Shown one piece after another: positions 20,751 to 32,274 of a DNA stretch of 64,000 nucleotides (within the stretch, counting starts at the first letter, position 1; every line of letters begins with the position of its first letter). The notes under the pieces were generated by a model. It was not told the origin of the DNA and did not search any database. It saw nothing but the letters and a program-made list of their open reading frames with translations. The DNA lies in contig NC_079214.1 of assembly GCF_029633865.1 (NCBI RefSeq), positions 16,966,753-17,030,752 on the forward strand, given 5' to 3'. Both the position numbers and the translations under genes were made by a program. Source of the DNA: Lampris incognitus. Its lineage: Eukaryota; Chordata; Actinopteri; Lampriformes; Lampridae.

Positions 20751-21655
20751 ACAGCTAGGAGGACTGGGTCCCCTCCTAGAAGCGGCGTCGCCCCCTGCTG
20801 TCGATCAAGCAGAACCTCCGCGTCGCGATTCCGCGGCTCCTTGCACCATCAGCCAACTCCACGCAGTGTGTCTCGGCCTGGACCCTGTCGTCGACTTTCC
20901 TGAACTTTGCTATATCCGTGATGACATGTGAAGTTGCTCCCGCGTCCACCATCAGACCTCTCATCCTGACACCGCGCCCTGGCTGGATCTGCGCGTCCCC
21001 GTCCCTCGTCAGGAATGCATTCGCCTTGTGGCTCGCCTCCTCGGACACTTGTCGCGCGTCGTCCCGCCGCTGTCTCCGTCTGCAGGTTGCTTTTGCACCC
21101 ACTACACCAGTGGTTGCGTTGACATGCTCTGGCTTTGTGTCCTTTCAGGCCCCATCTGAAGCACACCATGTCCGCACTCGCGGCTCCCCGATCACCAGCA
21201 CTCGCCAGAGCGGGTCTCGCACGTTGTCGTCGGGTGCTGTTGCGCGCATCTTCTCGGTGTCCTCGTAGCTCCGTGGTTTCGTTTTGAATTCAGCAAAAAA
21301 GCATCGTCGCACCACTTTGCGTGACATGAATAGCGAAGGGTTTGAATGATTCTGGTAAGTCCCTTCAAAATCATTGCTACTAACAGCCCATCACTCAATG
21401 TCTCACCAGCGGTTCTCCACGCGGTGATGGCTGTCTGTCTCTGCGCGTATGACGTATTCAGTCACTCTCTCACTGCTCGACTCTTGAAGTGAGGTCAGTT
21501 CTGTATACAGGCTAATTATACGCGGCTTCCCTTTAACTGCATACTAGTCTCATTACCAGTAACAAACTTGTATCATCCAGAAACTGGATTAGCTCCGCAC
21601 ATACCTCGGCATTTTTCGCTCCATCTACTGCCCGTCCATCATCGTCGGTAGGCTC

Positions 21656-21855
21656 TGTTATGTATGCACACATCGACAGTGCTGCATTTGATTTGGTGCT
21701 GTTCTATTGTGCTGGGATCGATTGGTGATGCCTGCGGGCTCTGGGTTGTTTGATCGGGTCTGCCTTTGATGCTGGGTCAGTCTAAATAAAGAATGCCACG
21801 GAGAGGTTGTGTCGAGCGACAGCGCTGTGTCCTGACGTGATTTCTAAACATAATA
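21656..21855 (+). repeat. 5' LTR of the deleted gypsy element
   Basis: 200 bp; contains an AATAAAG motif near 21786 where the 3' LTR has AATACAG. Confidence 0.88.
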
Positions 21856-21867
21856 TTGGCGACGAGG

Positions 21868-22398
21868 ATGGCTGATATCTCCCTCCCACCACCTGCCCCC
21901 TTCCTGGCATTACCTGGCGAGCCTCCGGTACCATGGACTCGCTGGCTACATAGTTTTGAAAATTACATCATCGCCTCAGGGCTCGACGACGTGAGCCAGG
22001 CTAGGAAGACGGCTCTGTTGCTACACTGCTTGGGAGCAGAGGGTCATCGTGTGCTCGGGACTCTGGGGAACGTCACAAGCTTTGCCGATGCTGTGGGACT
22101 TATGAGCACCCATTTCGCTGCTCCACAGAGTGCCCTCCTTCGGCGATTTATATTCCGTCAGCGACACCAACTGCCTGGTGAGTCTGTGCGGCAGTACGTA
22201 GCTAATTTGCGAGGGCTAGCTAGCTCATGCAAGTTTGGCGCGCTTCAGGACGAGATGGTTCGCGACCAGCTAATCGAACACACCAACAACGCAAAGGTGC
22301 GTGAGACTCTCCTGCTGGAACGACACCTGCGTGGCACGTGGGTTTTGCACAGTGGTCCCAGCTGCTCTCCGTGCACGTGTTTTGAATACGGCGCATGA
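21868..22398 (+). pseudogene. Gypsy gag fragment
   Basis: Starts MADISLPPPAPF and shows the retrotransposon gag core (WLHSFENYI, FADAVGLMSTHF, ESVRQYVANLRGLA, VRDQLIEH). Near 22310-22330 the gag frame runs into sequence of integrase in another frame and stops at 22398, marking the deletion junction. The zinc knuckle is lost. Confidence 0.8.
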
Positions 22399-23560
22399 AG
22401 GCCACCTGGGCATTGTGAAACTGAAACAGCGCTGCCGAGACCTGGTGTGGTGGCCGGGGATAGACAGAGATATTGAGGCTCTGGTGAAGGACTGTTCTGC
22501 CTGCCTTGTGAGTGACAAGACTGGCCACCAGGCTCCCCCACCCCTGCAACCTCTCGCCTGGCCCTCTCAGCCCTGGGAACACCTGCAGTTGGACATTTGT
22601 GGTGAGATCCATGGAGTTCCCCACCACCAACGCTTCATGGTGGTCGCCTACGATCTACACTCAAAATGGCCTGAACTCACCACTTCCGGCACTGTGACCT
22701 CACAGATCATCATCGACTTCCTGGACTCTCTTTTCTCTCGCTGGGGCCTCCCAAAGGCCATCACCACTGACAACGGCCCTCAGCTGGTCTCTGCTGAGTT
22801 CACTGCTTATCTCGAAAGCAAGGGCATCCGTCATATACGCACTGCGTACTACCACCCCCAGGCCAATGGCGGCGTTGAACGTTTTCACCAGTCACTGAAG
22901 AACGGCCTCAGAGCACACATGGCCCAAGGGTGCTCTTTCACGCAGGCCATCCGTCACACTCTGCTACACTATCGGGCCACACAGCACTCGACCACAGGCG
23001 TCTCCCCAGCCTCTCTCATGCTAGGCCGGGAACTGTGCATGCCCCTTGACAGGCTCCGCCCCTCCACACCTCAGGCACCTCCCTCTGGGGTCAGAGCCTC
23101 AGTCACTCGTCAGCAGACGCGGATGAAGCAACGGTTTGACCAGTCAAAACGAACCAGGGTGCCAGACATCAATGTGTCAGACTGGGTCAGGGTCCGCAGG
23201 CCCCACAGGGACAATAAAATGGCTTCATACTGGTCCTCTCCTCTCCAAGTCACCTGTCAGCTGGGCCCAGCCACTTACCTCCTCAGCGATGGCACTCGGT
23301 GGCACTCCAGTCGTCTACGGAAGGTGTCAGCTCCGCCACACACAGCTGGTGACACAACCATAGCCATTCCCTCAGCATGGCGAGACGCCCCGGGGCTTCA
23401 TGCAGCTCCTACACGGGCCCCAGACATTTCTGGGCCTCAGCTCCCCCTGCCATCTCCCTCCCCACCTCGGCCTGCCCAGCCTCAGGCCGCCCCGCGACCT
23501 GTTCGCACACGTTTACGCCCTGGCCACCTAGAGGACTTTGTGTCAACCTTTCATGTTTGA
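22320..23560 (+). CDS. Gypsy integrase, amino end truncated
   Basis: Open to 23560. The HHCC zinc region (HEGHLGIVKLKQRC, CSACLVSDK), the catalytic core (LQLDICGEIHGV, ITTDNGPQLVSAEF, PQANGGVERFHQ) and a GPATYLL-type C-terminal module are all readable. The C-terminus is proline-rich. The true pol start is deleted, so translation would need an internal or non-ATG start. Confidence 0.8.
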
Positions 23561-23585
23561 AATCCTGCCGGGGGGGGGGGGGGAA

Positions 23586-23785
23586 TGTTATGTATGCACA
23601 CATCGACAGTGCTGCATTTGATTTGGTGCTGTTCTATTGTGCTGGGATCGATTGGTGATGCCTGCGGGCTCTGGGTTGTTTGATCGGGTCTGCCTTTGAT
23701 GCTGGGTCAGTCTAAATACAGAATGCCACGGAGAGGTTGTGTCGAGCGACAGCGCTGTGTCCTGACGTGATTTCTAAACATAATA
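23586..23785 (+). repeat. 3' LTR of the deleted gypsy element
   Basis: 200 bp, one visible difference from the 5' LTR; preceded by the poly-G tract at about 23570-23583. Confidence 0.88.
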
Positions 23786-23802
23786 GGCTCATTTAAAGTA
23801 GT

Positions 23803-23951
23803 GTAGCGAATTCGGGGGGCAGTCTGGGAACCGCCACAACCGGGACGCGAACCCGAATTTCCCGCACAGCGGGCGACAACGTTAACCAGTCGACCAAAGG
23901 GTCCGATCCATTAGTCCAGGACCAACGTGTCTACTTATCCATGCACGTTAC
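23803..23951 (-). repeat. SINE-like element, family A, copy in copia gag
   Basis: Same family as 2367-2522. Flanked by AGTAGTGT and AATAGTGT, a near-perfect target duplication, and interrupting the copia gag frame. Confidence 0.65.
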
Positions 23952-24499
23952 AATAGTGTCCGTTAGCCCTTGTAATCGAAGATGGCCCAAACATTTCGTC
24001 TCCCACAGTTCATAGTTGTTTTCACCTCCGTCAAAGATTAGTCGAGACCAACGGCTACTCGGCCTTCCCATCCTGGGTCTTTCGCCCCTGCCACTTGACT
24101 CGGCGACCCTTCTACTCACGGTGCTAGCACGCTAACCGACACACGCGGTACGTTGCGATATTTCTCTCGGTGGCGGATCGCTTGATAACTGGGCCCATAA
24201 GCTGCTGTCAGAGTTGACTTGTTCAGCGACTCTGGCGTGCACACCCAGTGCTAGACCGAAATAAACGCTAACTTTACGGAGGAATAAATACACAGTGGGG
24301 CGTCAGTTCTCCCCTTACCGGGATCAACGTAGAAAGAGAAACTTTGTTGACAGATGCAGTTTTATATACGCATAGACCACATGTCAGTCTCGGCGCATTT
24401 CATTGGCTGTTATCGTTGTCCATCATACAGTACCCGTATGTGCTCAAGTTTGCCTATGTGTTAATACAAAAATATAGATCTACTTCTACAGTTGAGAGC

Positions 24500-24760
24500 A
24501 CACTTGTTTCATGTATGTCAACAGTTCCCTTCACCAACATGTCCATTGAAGTCCGCTCCGATCACCACTCTCTCCTCCTTGGGTACCCTCTCCACCACGT
24601 CATCCAGCTCACTCCAGAATTCCTCTTTCTCTTCCATCTCACTCTCAACTTGCGGGGCATATACGCTGATAAAATTCAGCAATACACCTTTGATTTCCAG
24701 CTTCATACTCATCACTGTGTCTGACACTCTTCACCTCCAGGCTCCAGCACACTCCCGACG
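24500..24760 (-). pseudogene. RTE-like LINE endonuclease fragment
   Basis: The minus strand encodes SMKLEIKGVLLNFISVYAPQ and ERVVIGADFNGHVGEGN, typical of RTE-type apurinic endonucleases. Only about 75 codons survive. Confidence 0.65.
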
Positions 24761-24829
24761 TACTCTTTCTTCAGACATGGCTGGACCAATCGTTCCCTGA
24801 TCAAGCGGTAACCCCCCTGGCTTCACTAG

Positions 24830-25201
24830 TGTAACCGGTTATTTTCTTGCCCGGTGCGGGATTCGATACAGGTGTACTGCACCACAAGGCGACATCGCTA
24901 ACCGCTCTACTAAAGGGTCAGACCCGTTAGCTAGGGGCTAACGTGTCTTATTAGTAGTTTACAGTCGTCACCCTCTACCCGGAAGCGCGCCCTCGCGCTT
25001 TGTTATTCCCGCGCTCCAAAGAGACTTATGAGGATCTGCACACTTCCGGACCCCACCGCTGCCACCAATGCAACCGGTTATGTTCTTGCCCGGAGCGGGA
25101 TTCGATACGGGGTGTACTGCACCACAAGGCGACATCACTAACCGCTCGACTAAAGGGTCAGATCCGTTAACTAGGGGCTAACGTGTCTTATTAGTAGTTT
25201 A
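24830..25201 (-). repeat. Two family-A SINE-like units in direct repeat
   Basis: Units of about 140 bp (24830-24968 and 25069-25201) share A-box-like TAGTCGAGCGG and B-box-like ATCGAATCCCG on the minus strand. The pair is flanked by CACTAG (24824-24829 and 25202-25207) and starts TGTAACC and ends GTTTA. It interrupts the Rex1-like endonuclease. Confidence 0.7.
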
Positions 25202-25229
25202 CACTAGCTTCAGAGCCGACAGGTAAGTC

Positions 25230-26050
25230 AAACTATCTCACAAGTCAACAGGTGGAGGTATTTGTATCATGGTCAATCAGCGCTGGTGTAACAACACAAC
25301 AATCCTTCGTCGCTGCTGCTCTTATGATGTTGAATTCATCAGTTTGAAATGCAGACCATATCATCTTCCCAGAGACCTCGCTTCAGTTGTATTAGTTGGT
25401 GTTTACATTCCACCACAAGCTAATGCTAACACAGCCATTAGCCAACTCTCGCAACACATTTCCCATGTTGAAAACTCCAACCCTGACACGTCTGTCACCG
25501 TGTTAGGTGATTTCAACCGTACGGAGCTTTCCCTCCAACTACCAAACTATGAGCAACAAGTCACTTGCCATAGCAGAGAAAACAAAACACTGGATCACTG
25601 CTGCATCTCAATTTCAAATGCTTACCGCGCATTCCCGAGGGCTCCACTGGGGAAGTCCGACCACGCTGTGTTACTCCTCATCCCAAAATACAAACAAAAG
25701 CTTAAATCCATCAAGAAAACATCTAAATCTGTCAGGCCCTGGTCCACGGTTGCCATTGAAACGCTTCGAGGGTGTTTTGAATGCACTAACTGGAATGTAT
25801 TTAGTGCAGCTTGCAACTCCCTGGATGAACTCACTGACACAGTGACGTCATACATCAAGTCCTGCTGGGAAATGTGCATCCCTACCAAAAACCGTGACAT
25901 TACACCTACACAAACAAAAGAACCGGGCATACAAAAACTGAAACAGGGATCAGTATAGAGCAGCCAAGTATAAGTTGCGTGCTGCAATAAGAAAAGCAAA
26001 GTCCAGCTACGCAACAAAACTGGAACAATTCTCTTCCAGTAACTCTAGAG
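25230..26050 (+). pseudogene. Rex1-like LINE endonuclease and linker
   Basis: Endonuclease blocks VLVGVYIPPQANAN, SVTVLGDFNRTEL and LGKSDHAVLLLIP, then the linker PWSTVAIETLRGCFECTNW. The frame shifts near 25950 before the basic RAAIRKAKSSYATKL stretch. Confidence 0.75.
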
Positions 26051-26574
26051 CAGTGTTTCTCAACCGGGGGCCCGCGGACCCCTAGTGGTCCGTGGTGTAA
26101 TTGCAAGGGGTCCATGAAAATAAAATATCTTTAAAAAAAAGATCCTATGACATTTATAGAAATAGGATTATTTTACTCAAATGTGACTGAGACCTTTATC
26201 TACCTAAACTATAAAGGGTAACAGGACTTTTTTCTCTAATTACATCTGTTTCACAAGTGTAATTTATTGTATTTTAATAAGAGATCTCGCTCCCGTTTGC
26301 ATTGTTAAAAGTTACGGCATAAAAATTCTGTTGTTACATATATCTGAAAGTTACTGCATAAGAATTCTGTTTTGTTAACTATATCTAAGTTACAACTGAA
26401 AGCTCTTATTTTTGCCCCAAAGAGTGAATAAATGCTATAATGCAATTTAAAATGCAGTTTCTACTGTTTCTATCAAATTGCAACCCCCCTCCCCCAAGAT
26501 CAGGTGGAGGGGTCCTCAGGGTAGATCAAAAATACGCAGGGGGTCCAGGACCCCAAAAAGGTTGAGAACCACTG
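26051..26574. mobile_element. Non-autonomous hAT transposon, 524 bp
   Basis: Perfect 8-bp target duplication CTCTAGAG (26043-26050 and 26575-26582). The ends are CAGTGTTTCTCAACC and its near complement GGTTGAGAACCACTG. No transposase is encoded. It interrupts the Rex1-like LINE. Confidence 0.88.
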
Positions 26575-26582
26575 CTCTAGAG

Positions 26583-28107
26583 CAATATGGGGGGAAAAAC
26601 TCAAGGAAATTACAGTTTACAAAAAACACCCCTGCTCCCCTCCAGATAATGACCATAACCTCCCAAATAAATTAAATACGTGTAATGCAAGGTTTGAAAA
26701 ACCTGTTCCACGAGCCATCCCCCCTACTCCTTCTCCAATGCCACCCTTCTACATCCAGGAGGATGAGGTAAGAGCAGCATTAAAAAAGCTGAACATTAGG
26801 AAAGCAGCAGGGCCAGGCGCCATCAGTCCTGCTTTGTTGAGCCACTGTGCAGCACAGTTGGCCTCAATATTTTCCACCATATTTAACACCTCTCTCTAAG
26901 TCAATGTACAGTCCCACGGCGCTTCAAACGCTCTACCATCATTCCTGTGCCAAAGACCTCAAAGATCACCTTCCTCAATGACTTCAGACCAGTTGCCCTA
27001 ACTTCTGTGGCCATGAAAGCATTTGAGCGCATCATTTTGTCACATTTGAAATCTTGCACCTCCCCAATAATGAACCCATATCAATTTGCCTATCAAGCCA
27101 ACCGGTCTGTTGAGGATGCAGTTAGCATAGCCCTGCCCCATGCCCTATAACACCTGGAATCACCAAACACCTACGCACGTATCCTGTTCATAGACTTTAG
27201 TCCCGCCTTCAACTCTATCAACCCACTCAAACTCTTTACCATACGCTTGGATATGAACATTGACCCAGCCATATGCCATTGGATTCGGAGCTTCCTGTGG
27301 TTAAGGCCACAGCGGGTGAAGGTTAATAACCTAGCCTCACACCCTCTTACCCTCAGTACAGGTGCTCCTCAGGGCTGTGTTCTCTCCCCCTGGCTCTTCT
27401 CACTTTACACCACCCACCTCCCATCCACGGACAGTTCTGTTAAAATAATAAAATACGCAGATGACACAACCATTGTAGGCCTCATCTGCAACAATGAAAC
27501 CCAGTACCGCACTGAAGTAGACCAAGCTGTCACTTGGTGCGCAAACAACAATCTTATTCTTAATACAGCCAAAACCCAAGAACTCATTATTGACTTCCAA
27601 TGCATGCCAAATCCTAAAACACCCATACAAATGAACGGAGACCTCATCACCACCACCGACTCTTTTAAATTTCTTGGAACAGACATCAGCAATAACCTGA
27701 AGTGGAAAACTAACACTGAACACATCATTGCAAAAGCTCAACAGCGACTTTACTTTCTTAGGCAGCTTAAAAAATACTGGATCAAACATCAACTTCTCGT
27801 TCTGTTTTACTCAGCCATTATCGAGTCCATAATAACATCTTCTATTACAGTTCGGTACGGCAGCACGGGCAGTCAAACACGGGAAAAACTGCAGCGGATT
27901 GTCAACAGGGCATCCAAAATCATAGGCAACCCACTCCCCTCAGTTGAATCTCTACATTCTAACCAGACTGTAAAGCGAGCAGAGAAGATCACCTCCGACC
28001 CCTCACATCCTGCTCATCACCTCTTCCAGCTCCTTCCCTCAGGGAGGTGCTACAGGTCACTGTCAACTAAGACTAAATGCTTCGCAAACAGTCCCCCCCC
28101 CCCCTAG
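26583..28107 (+). pseudogene. Rex1-like LINE reverse transcriptase
   Basis: Ordered blocks: [68 protein letters not shown] and the catalytic IIKYADDTTIVGLI, ending with LFQLLPSGRCYRS and a poly-proline run. It is interrupted near 26895 and 27148. Confidence 0.8.
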
Positions 28108-28560
28108 CCATCAGGACTCTGAATTCCTCCCTGTAGTCCCCTCCTCACACACCATTGGCATAAATACCACCATTCACCTGTTACGCCTGATATGTTTATT
28201 TCTGTTATTGTGTAACTGTGTTGTTCACGATATGTGGAGTATCTGTTGTTGTCCATGTATGTATTGTGCTGCAGAGTGTAAAGTGTACCAAAAACAAATT
28301 CCTCCGGCCTTGGTCGTGTGGCTAATAAAATAATCTATCTATCTATTCAAAGTTCCGACTCTCACCTCCACACTCCTACCCTTCCTCCTCTCTCGCTGTC
28401 TCTGGACATGCCTTCCCCCTCTCCTTCTCCTTCGTCCAACAGTAGCATAGTTTCCACCGGCACCCTGCCGGTTAACAGTACCGGTGGCAGTCATTGTGTT
28501 TTAATATTATAACAGTGTTTTAACTCGTGTTTTAATGTAATAATGGATTATGTCAAAGAT

Positions 28561-28595
<35 letters not shown>

Positions 28596-28850
28596 TGCTC
28601 AAAAAAATAAAGGGAACACCTAAAAACACAATATAGACCTTGATGAATGAAATATTTCAGCTGAAAATCTTTATTTATTAGACAGAGTGATGTGTTTAGA
28701 GCAAAATAACCTAAGAATGATCAATGGAAATCAAAATCAGTAGCCCATTAAGGTCTGGATTCAGAATCATACTCAAAATCAAAGTGGAAAATGAGAACAT
28801 AGGCTGATCCAACTTCTGTGGAAATTCTTCAAGACGATTCAAAATGAGGC

Positions 28851-29876
28851 TCAGTAGTGTGTGTGGCCTCCACGTGCCTGTATGCACTCCCTACAACGTC
28901 TGGGCATGCTCCTGATGAGACGACGGATGGTCTCCCGAGGGATCTCCTCCCAGACCTGGATCAGGGCATCGGTCAACTCCTGGACAGTCTGTGGTGCGAC
29001 ATCGTGTTGGCGGATGTTACGAGACATGATGTCCCAGAGGTGCTCCATTGGATTCAGGTCTGGGGAACGTGCAGGCCAGTCCATAGCATCAATGCCCTCG
29101 ACATACAGGAACTGCTGACACACTCTGGCCACATGAGGACGAGCATTGTCATGCATGAGCAGGAACCCAGGGCCCACTGCACCAGCATATGGTCTGACAA
29201 TGGGTCTGAGGATCTCATCCCGGTACCTAATGGCAGTCATGGTACCTCTGGCTAGCACGTAGAGGTCTGTGCGGCCCTCCAAGGATATGCCTCCCCAGAC
29301 CATCACTGACCCACCGCCAAACCGGTCATGCTGGAGGATGTTGCAGGCAGCAGAACGTTCTCCACAGCGTCTCCAGACTCTCTCACGTCTGTCACATGTG
29401 TTCAGTGTGAACCTGCTCTCATCTGTGAAGAGCACAGGGCGCCAATGGCGAATCTGCCAACCAAGATGTTCTCTGGCAAAGGTCAATCGGGCTGCACGGT
29501 GTTGGGCTGTGAGCACAGGCCCCAATTGTGGACGTCGGGCCCTCATACCATCCTCATGCATTCTGTTTCTCACTGTTTGAGCAGAAACCTGCACATTAGT
29601 GGCCTGTTGAAGGTCGTTTTGTAGGGCTCCGGCAGTGCTCCTCCTGTTCCTCCTTGCACAAAGGACCAGATAGCGGTCCTGCTGCGGGGTTGTTGTCCTC
29701 CTGCGGCCCCCTCCACGTCTCCTGGTGTACTGGCCTGTCTCCTGGTACCTCCTCCATGCTCTCGACACTGTGCTGGGAGACACATCAAATCTTCTTGCCA
29801 CGGCACGCATTGATGTGCCATCCTGGATGAGCTGCACTACCTGAGCAACTTCTGCAGGTTGCAGATACCGCCTCAT
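28851..29876 (-). CDS. Tc1-like DD34E transposase
   Basis: 341 residues. Paired-type helix-turn-helix DNA-binding region ([32 protein letters not shown]) with a GRRR AT-hook-like linker (about 55-60), then the catalytic domain. The acidic triad is visible as [19 protein letters not shown] and NPMEHLWD, with exactly 34 residues between the second Asp and the Glu. Length matches family members and there is no stop or frameshift. The start MRRYLQPAE is the usual one. Confidence 0.92.
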   Translation of the reverse strand: MRRYLQPAEVAQVVQLIQDGTSMRAVARRFDVSPSTVSRAWRRYQETGQYTRRRGGGRRRTTTPQQDRYLVLCARRNRRSTAGALQNDLQQATNVQVSAQTVRNRMHEDGMRARRPQLGPVLTAQHRAARLTFAREHLGWQIRHWRPVLFTDESRFTLNTCDRRERVWRRCGERSAACNILQHDRFGGGSVMVWGGISLEGRTDLYVLARGTMTAIRYRDEILRPIVRPYAGAVGPGFLLMHDNARPHVARVCQQFLYVEGIDAMDWPARSPDLNPMEHLWDIMSRNIRQHDVAPQTVQELTDALIQVWEEIPRETIRRLIRSMPRRCRECIQARGGHTHY

Positions 29877-30005
29877 GCCACCTCTAGTGGTGAGGGCACT
29901 AGCACAATGAAAAACTAACCAAAGATCGGCCAGAAAAGATGAGGACAGGCAAATGGTCTGTGGCCACCACCTGCAAATCCATTCCTGTTATAGGGGTTGT
30001 CTTGC

Positions 30006-30044
30006 AAATTGTCTAATTTCCACCAGGTGGAAATTAGACAATTT
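30006..30044. repeat. Perfect 19-bp-arm palindrome inside the Tc1 element
   Basis: Arms 30006-30024 and 30026-30044 are exact complements around one central base, located upstream of the transposase start. Confidence 0.9.
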
Positions 30045-30169
30045 ACCAACAGGTGAAATTGATTCACAAATCAGTGTTGCTTCCTAACTGGACAGGTTGA
30101 TATCTCAAAAGTGTGATTGACTTGGAGCTACATTGCATTGCTTATGTGTTCCCTTTATTTTTTTGAGCA

Positions 30170-30207
<38 letters not shown>

Positions 30208-30244
30208 ACCTACCTGTACCTGTGCTACTCTTGCTTACCCATGT

Positions 30245-30368
30245 CTTGATACATGCTCAATAATCCAGGTAAGAAAATCAAAGAAGGTTGAATCAGTTCA
30301 TCTGGATACAACGTTTATAAATGTATCCAGATGAACTGATTCAACCTTCTCTCTGATCTTGCTTACCT
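30245..30368. repeat. Fold-back repeat, family D, copy 1
   Basis: Arms of about 30 bp containing GTTGAATCAGTTCATCTGGA and its complement around a short loop. The outer part (ACATGCTCAATAATCCAGG) recurs inverted at 62405-62435 in the second copy. Confidence 0.75.
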
Positions 30369-30369
30369 A

Positions 30370-32202
30370 CTTTCTAGGGTCGGTGAGAGTGCAATTTCAG
30401 TTGCACAATAGTGATCCTTAAGCTGATGGAGGTGGGTGTTTTGCCCAAGGACACTTAAGCAAGGTGGATGGCTGCAAATATGAAGACTAATATTAGGGTG
30501 CTCCAGTTGAAGAGGGATGATTCTGCTCACTCAACCACCACATTGCCCTTAGTTCAATCATGGGCACCGGTAAGGGGTAAGGGGGGGTATGTATCTTCAC
30601 TGGGCCCCAAGCATTATGGGCTGCTTTAGACACACATCACGATGGTTTACGGAATTCGATGCATCATGGTTGGGGGCCCAGCATCACATTTTGTCAGGGG
30701 CCCCGGATTTCCTCGCATCTCTGAGTCCTGTGCAGTGATAACCAGACATCTTGTGCTGTGTTGTGTCTGCATGGCTGTTACATTTTCCTCCACGCCAACA
30801 AATGAACGATCCAGTCCGACTGACACAAATTTGTCTTTATTAAGTGATTGAATGACAGCGTTGAGTAGACACAGAACGAGAGATGTGGACAGAAAACGAA
30901 AATGAAAAGTTTAAAATGGTACATGTGTGTATGTGAGATGAATGAGGTGATTGTGTTTTTAAGCTTTGGACAGGCTTGGATGGAGAATTTACGTCAGAAT
31001 GAGGCAAGATAGCTGGGGACCTGGTGATATAGAAAGCTGGTTTTGTTCATATATGGACAATACATCTACCAAGCAAGTGCTCAAAAACCTACAGATCCAC
31101 CCCGTTACCCTAACAGCAACAGGCTTGTAAGCTAGCCTGCCCCTACGAGGACGAATGGAAAACAAGCAACTCAGGTTACAAATAATGACCCGCGGAATAT
31201 CTTGTTCAACTTACAAAGGCCTGCTTTTAAAATAATAAAAGAAAAACTATCTCCAATAAATGCAAAAAACTGTATTCCCAAAATCTTTTGAGGAATTTGT
31301 TTAATCTGAGATGCTATTTTATTGATAATTATAAGTACCAGATTAAATAAATCCCCAAAACAGACTTGTGAATCTTGTTCATGAGAGGTTTTTTTTTTTG
31401 TGTGAATTTGTATCAGTATGGCCCTTGGTCATTAAAATTCCAAATACTTGGACTGTTGAGTTACAGAGTATTCACAATGATAGCCTGAATAAACATAATT
31501 TCAAGAGATTAAATATCCTTTCCACAAAATTCATGATTTAGGATTGGATGTGCACAGAAAATTCTTTTCACAATAAAAACCCCTTTCAGCTGCTTTAATA
31601 TCAGACTCTTGCCAGAGCCATAGATAGATAGAGTTTGGCTTTTAACGTTTCATCTGCATTCATGTTAGCTCTATGATCCTACCTTTGACCTATTTCCACA
31701 TAACTATTGATTCTATGCCAGCCAATTTTAAGAATATTGGACCTTACACGATGAGATATGATGGAGAGCACCGTTACGTATCTGCAGCTATCGTTTCTTT
31801 GCATTACAGTGTCCGCAATATAACCTGACTAAACTATGTCTTTCAATGGCTCTTTATACTACAAACAACAGGATTATATTTAATAATTGATGATCTTTGG
31901 ATGACTTTCGCAGCAGGGGACACAAGGGTTCAATAAAACTGGTGTTAATGAGACCCAGAACATTCAGCAGGTCACATTACATGGCTCTCCCTTACAGATC
32001 AAGTCAGTGTAGAAGTTCCTCCTTCTACAGATACTGCCGCTGAACTCCTTGCTACTCCATCCCTGAGAAGAATGGTTTGGTAAACTGTCAAATGCAAAAT
32101 AGTTACAGAGAGAGGGGACTTCTACTATGGCTATCACTGTGCATGTCATTATTGTGACTGTAACATTCCCCCATTACAAATATAGAATAAATAGCAATAA
32201 TG

Positions 32203-32274
<72 letters not shown>

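Larger units (their letters stand above)
21656..23785 (+). mobile_element. Young Ty3/gypsy element with large internal deletion
   Basis: Two 200-bp LTRs (21656-21855 and 23586-23785; start TGTTATGTATGC, end CATAATA) differ at one visible position. A 5-bp duplication GGCTC flanks the element (21651-21655 and 23786-23790). A primer-binding-like TTGGCGACGAGG follows the 5' LTR and a long poly-G tract precedes the 3' LTR. Between them are part of gag and most of integrase; protease, reverse transcriptase and RNase H are gone. It must have moved using enzymes from a full-length relative (inference). Confidence 0.88.
20760..24330 (-). mobile_element. Ty1/copia-like retrotransposon remnant with two nested insertions
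   Basis: Gag starts at 24119-23952 (FDGGENNYELWETK, LGHLRLQGLTDTI). It is cut by a SINE-like unit (23803-23951) and a gypsy element (21656-23785), and resumes at 21655 (DGRAVDGAKNAEV, CAELIQFLDD, LSDGLLVAMILKG-type block, FAEFKTKPRSYEDTEKMRAT). A CCHC knuckle (GLKGHKARAC) and the protease region (MVDAGATSHVITD) follow down to about 20776. The active-site motif reads DAGA, and frameshifts are present. Sequence to the right (24120-24330) may be leader and LTR. The rest of pol is missing at the left. Confidence 0.75.
24765..28345 (+). mobile_element. Rex1/CR1-like LINE, 5'-truncated, with two nested insertions
   Basis: Endonuclease begins near 24770 (TWLDQSFPDQAV), continues after the nested SINE-like pair (SFRADR at about 25209, then GGGICIMVNQRW), runs to 25958, and after a hAT insertion (26051-26574) the reverse transcriptase follows to 28107. 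The 3' end is AATAAAATAATC with short TCTA repeats. Several stops and frameshifts exist. The Rex1/Babar label comes from the endonuclease style and tail. Confidence 0.8.
28593..30172 (-). mobile_element. Complete Tc1/mariner (DD34E) transposon with open transposase
   Basis: Terminal inverted repeats (right end reads CACTGCTCAAAAAAATAAAG inward, left end differs at the outermost base) with TA target sites inside a (TA)n tract. A single uninterrupted transposase frame lies between them. Length 1580 bp. It may still be competent, but activity cannot be judged from sequence alone. Confidence 0.9.

Noticed and set aside
28857-29624. Plus-strand frames opposite the Tc1 transposase
   Set aside because: Shadow frames; the minus-strand frame holds the full catalytic triad.
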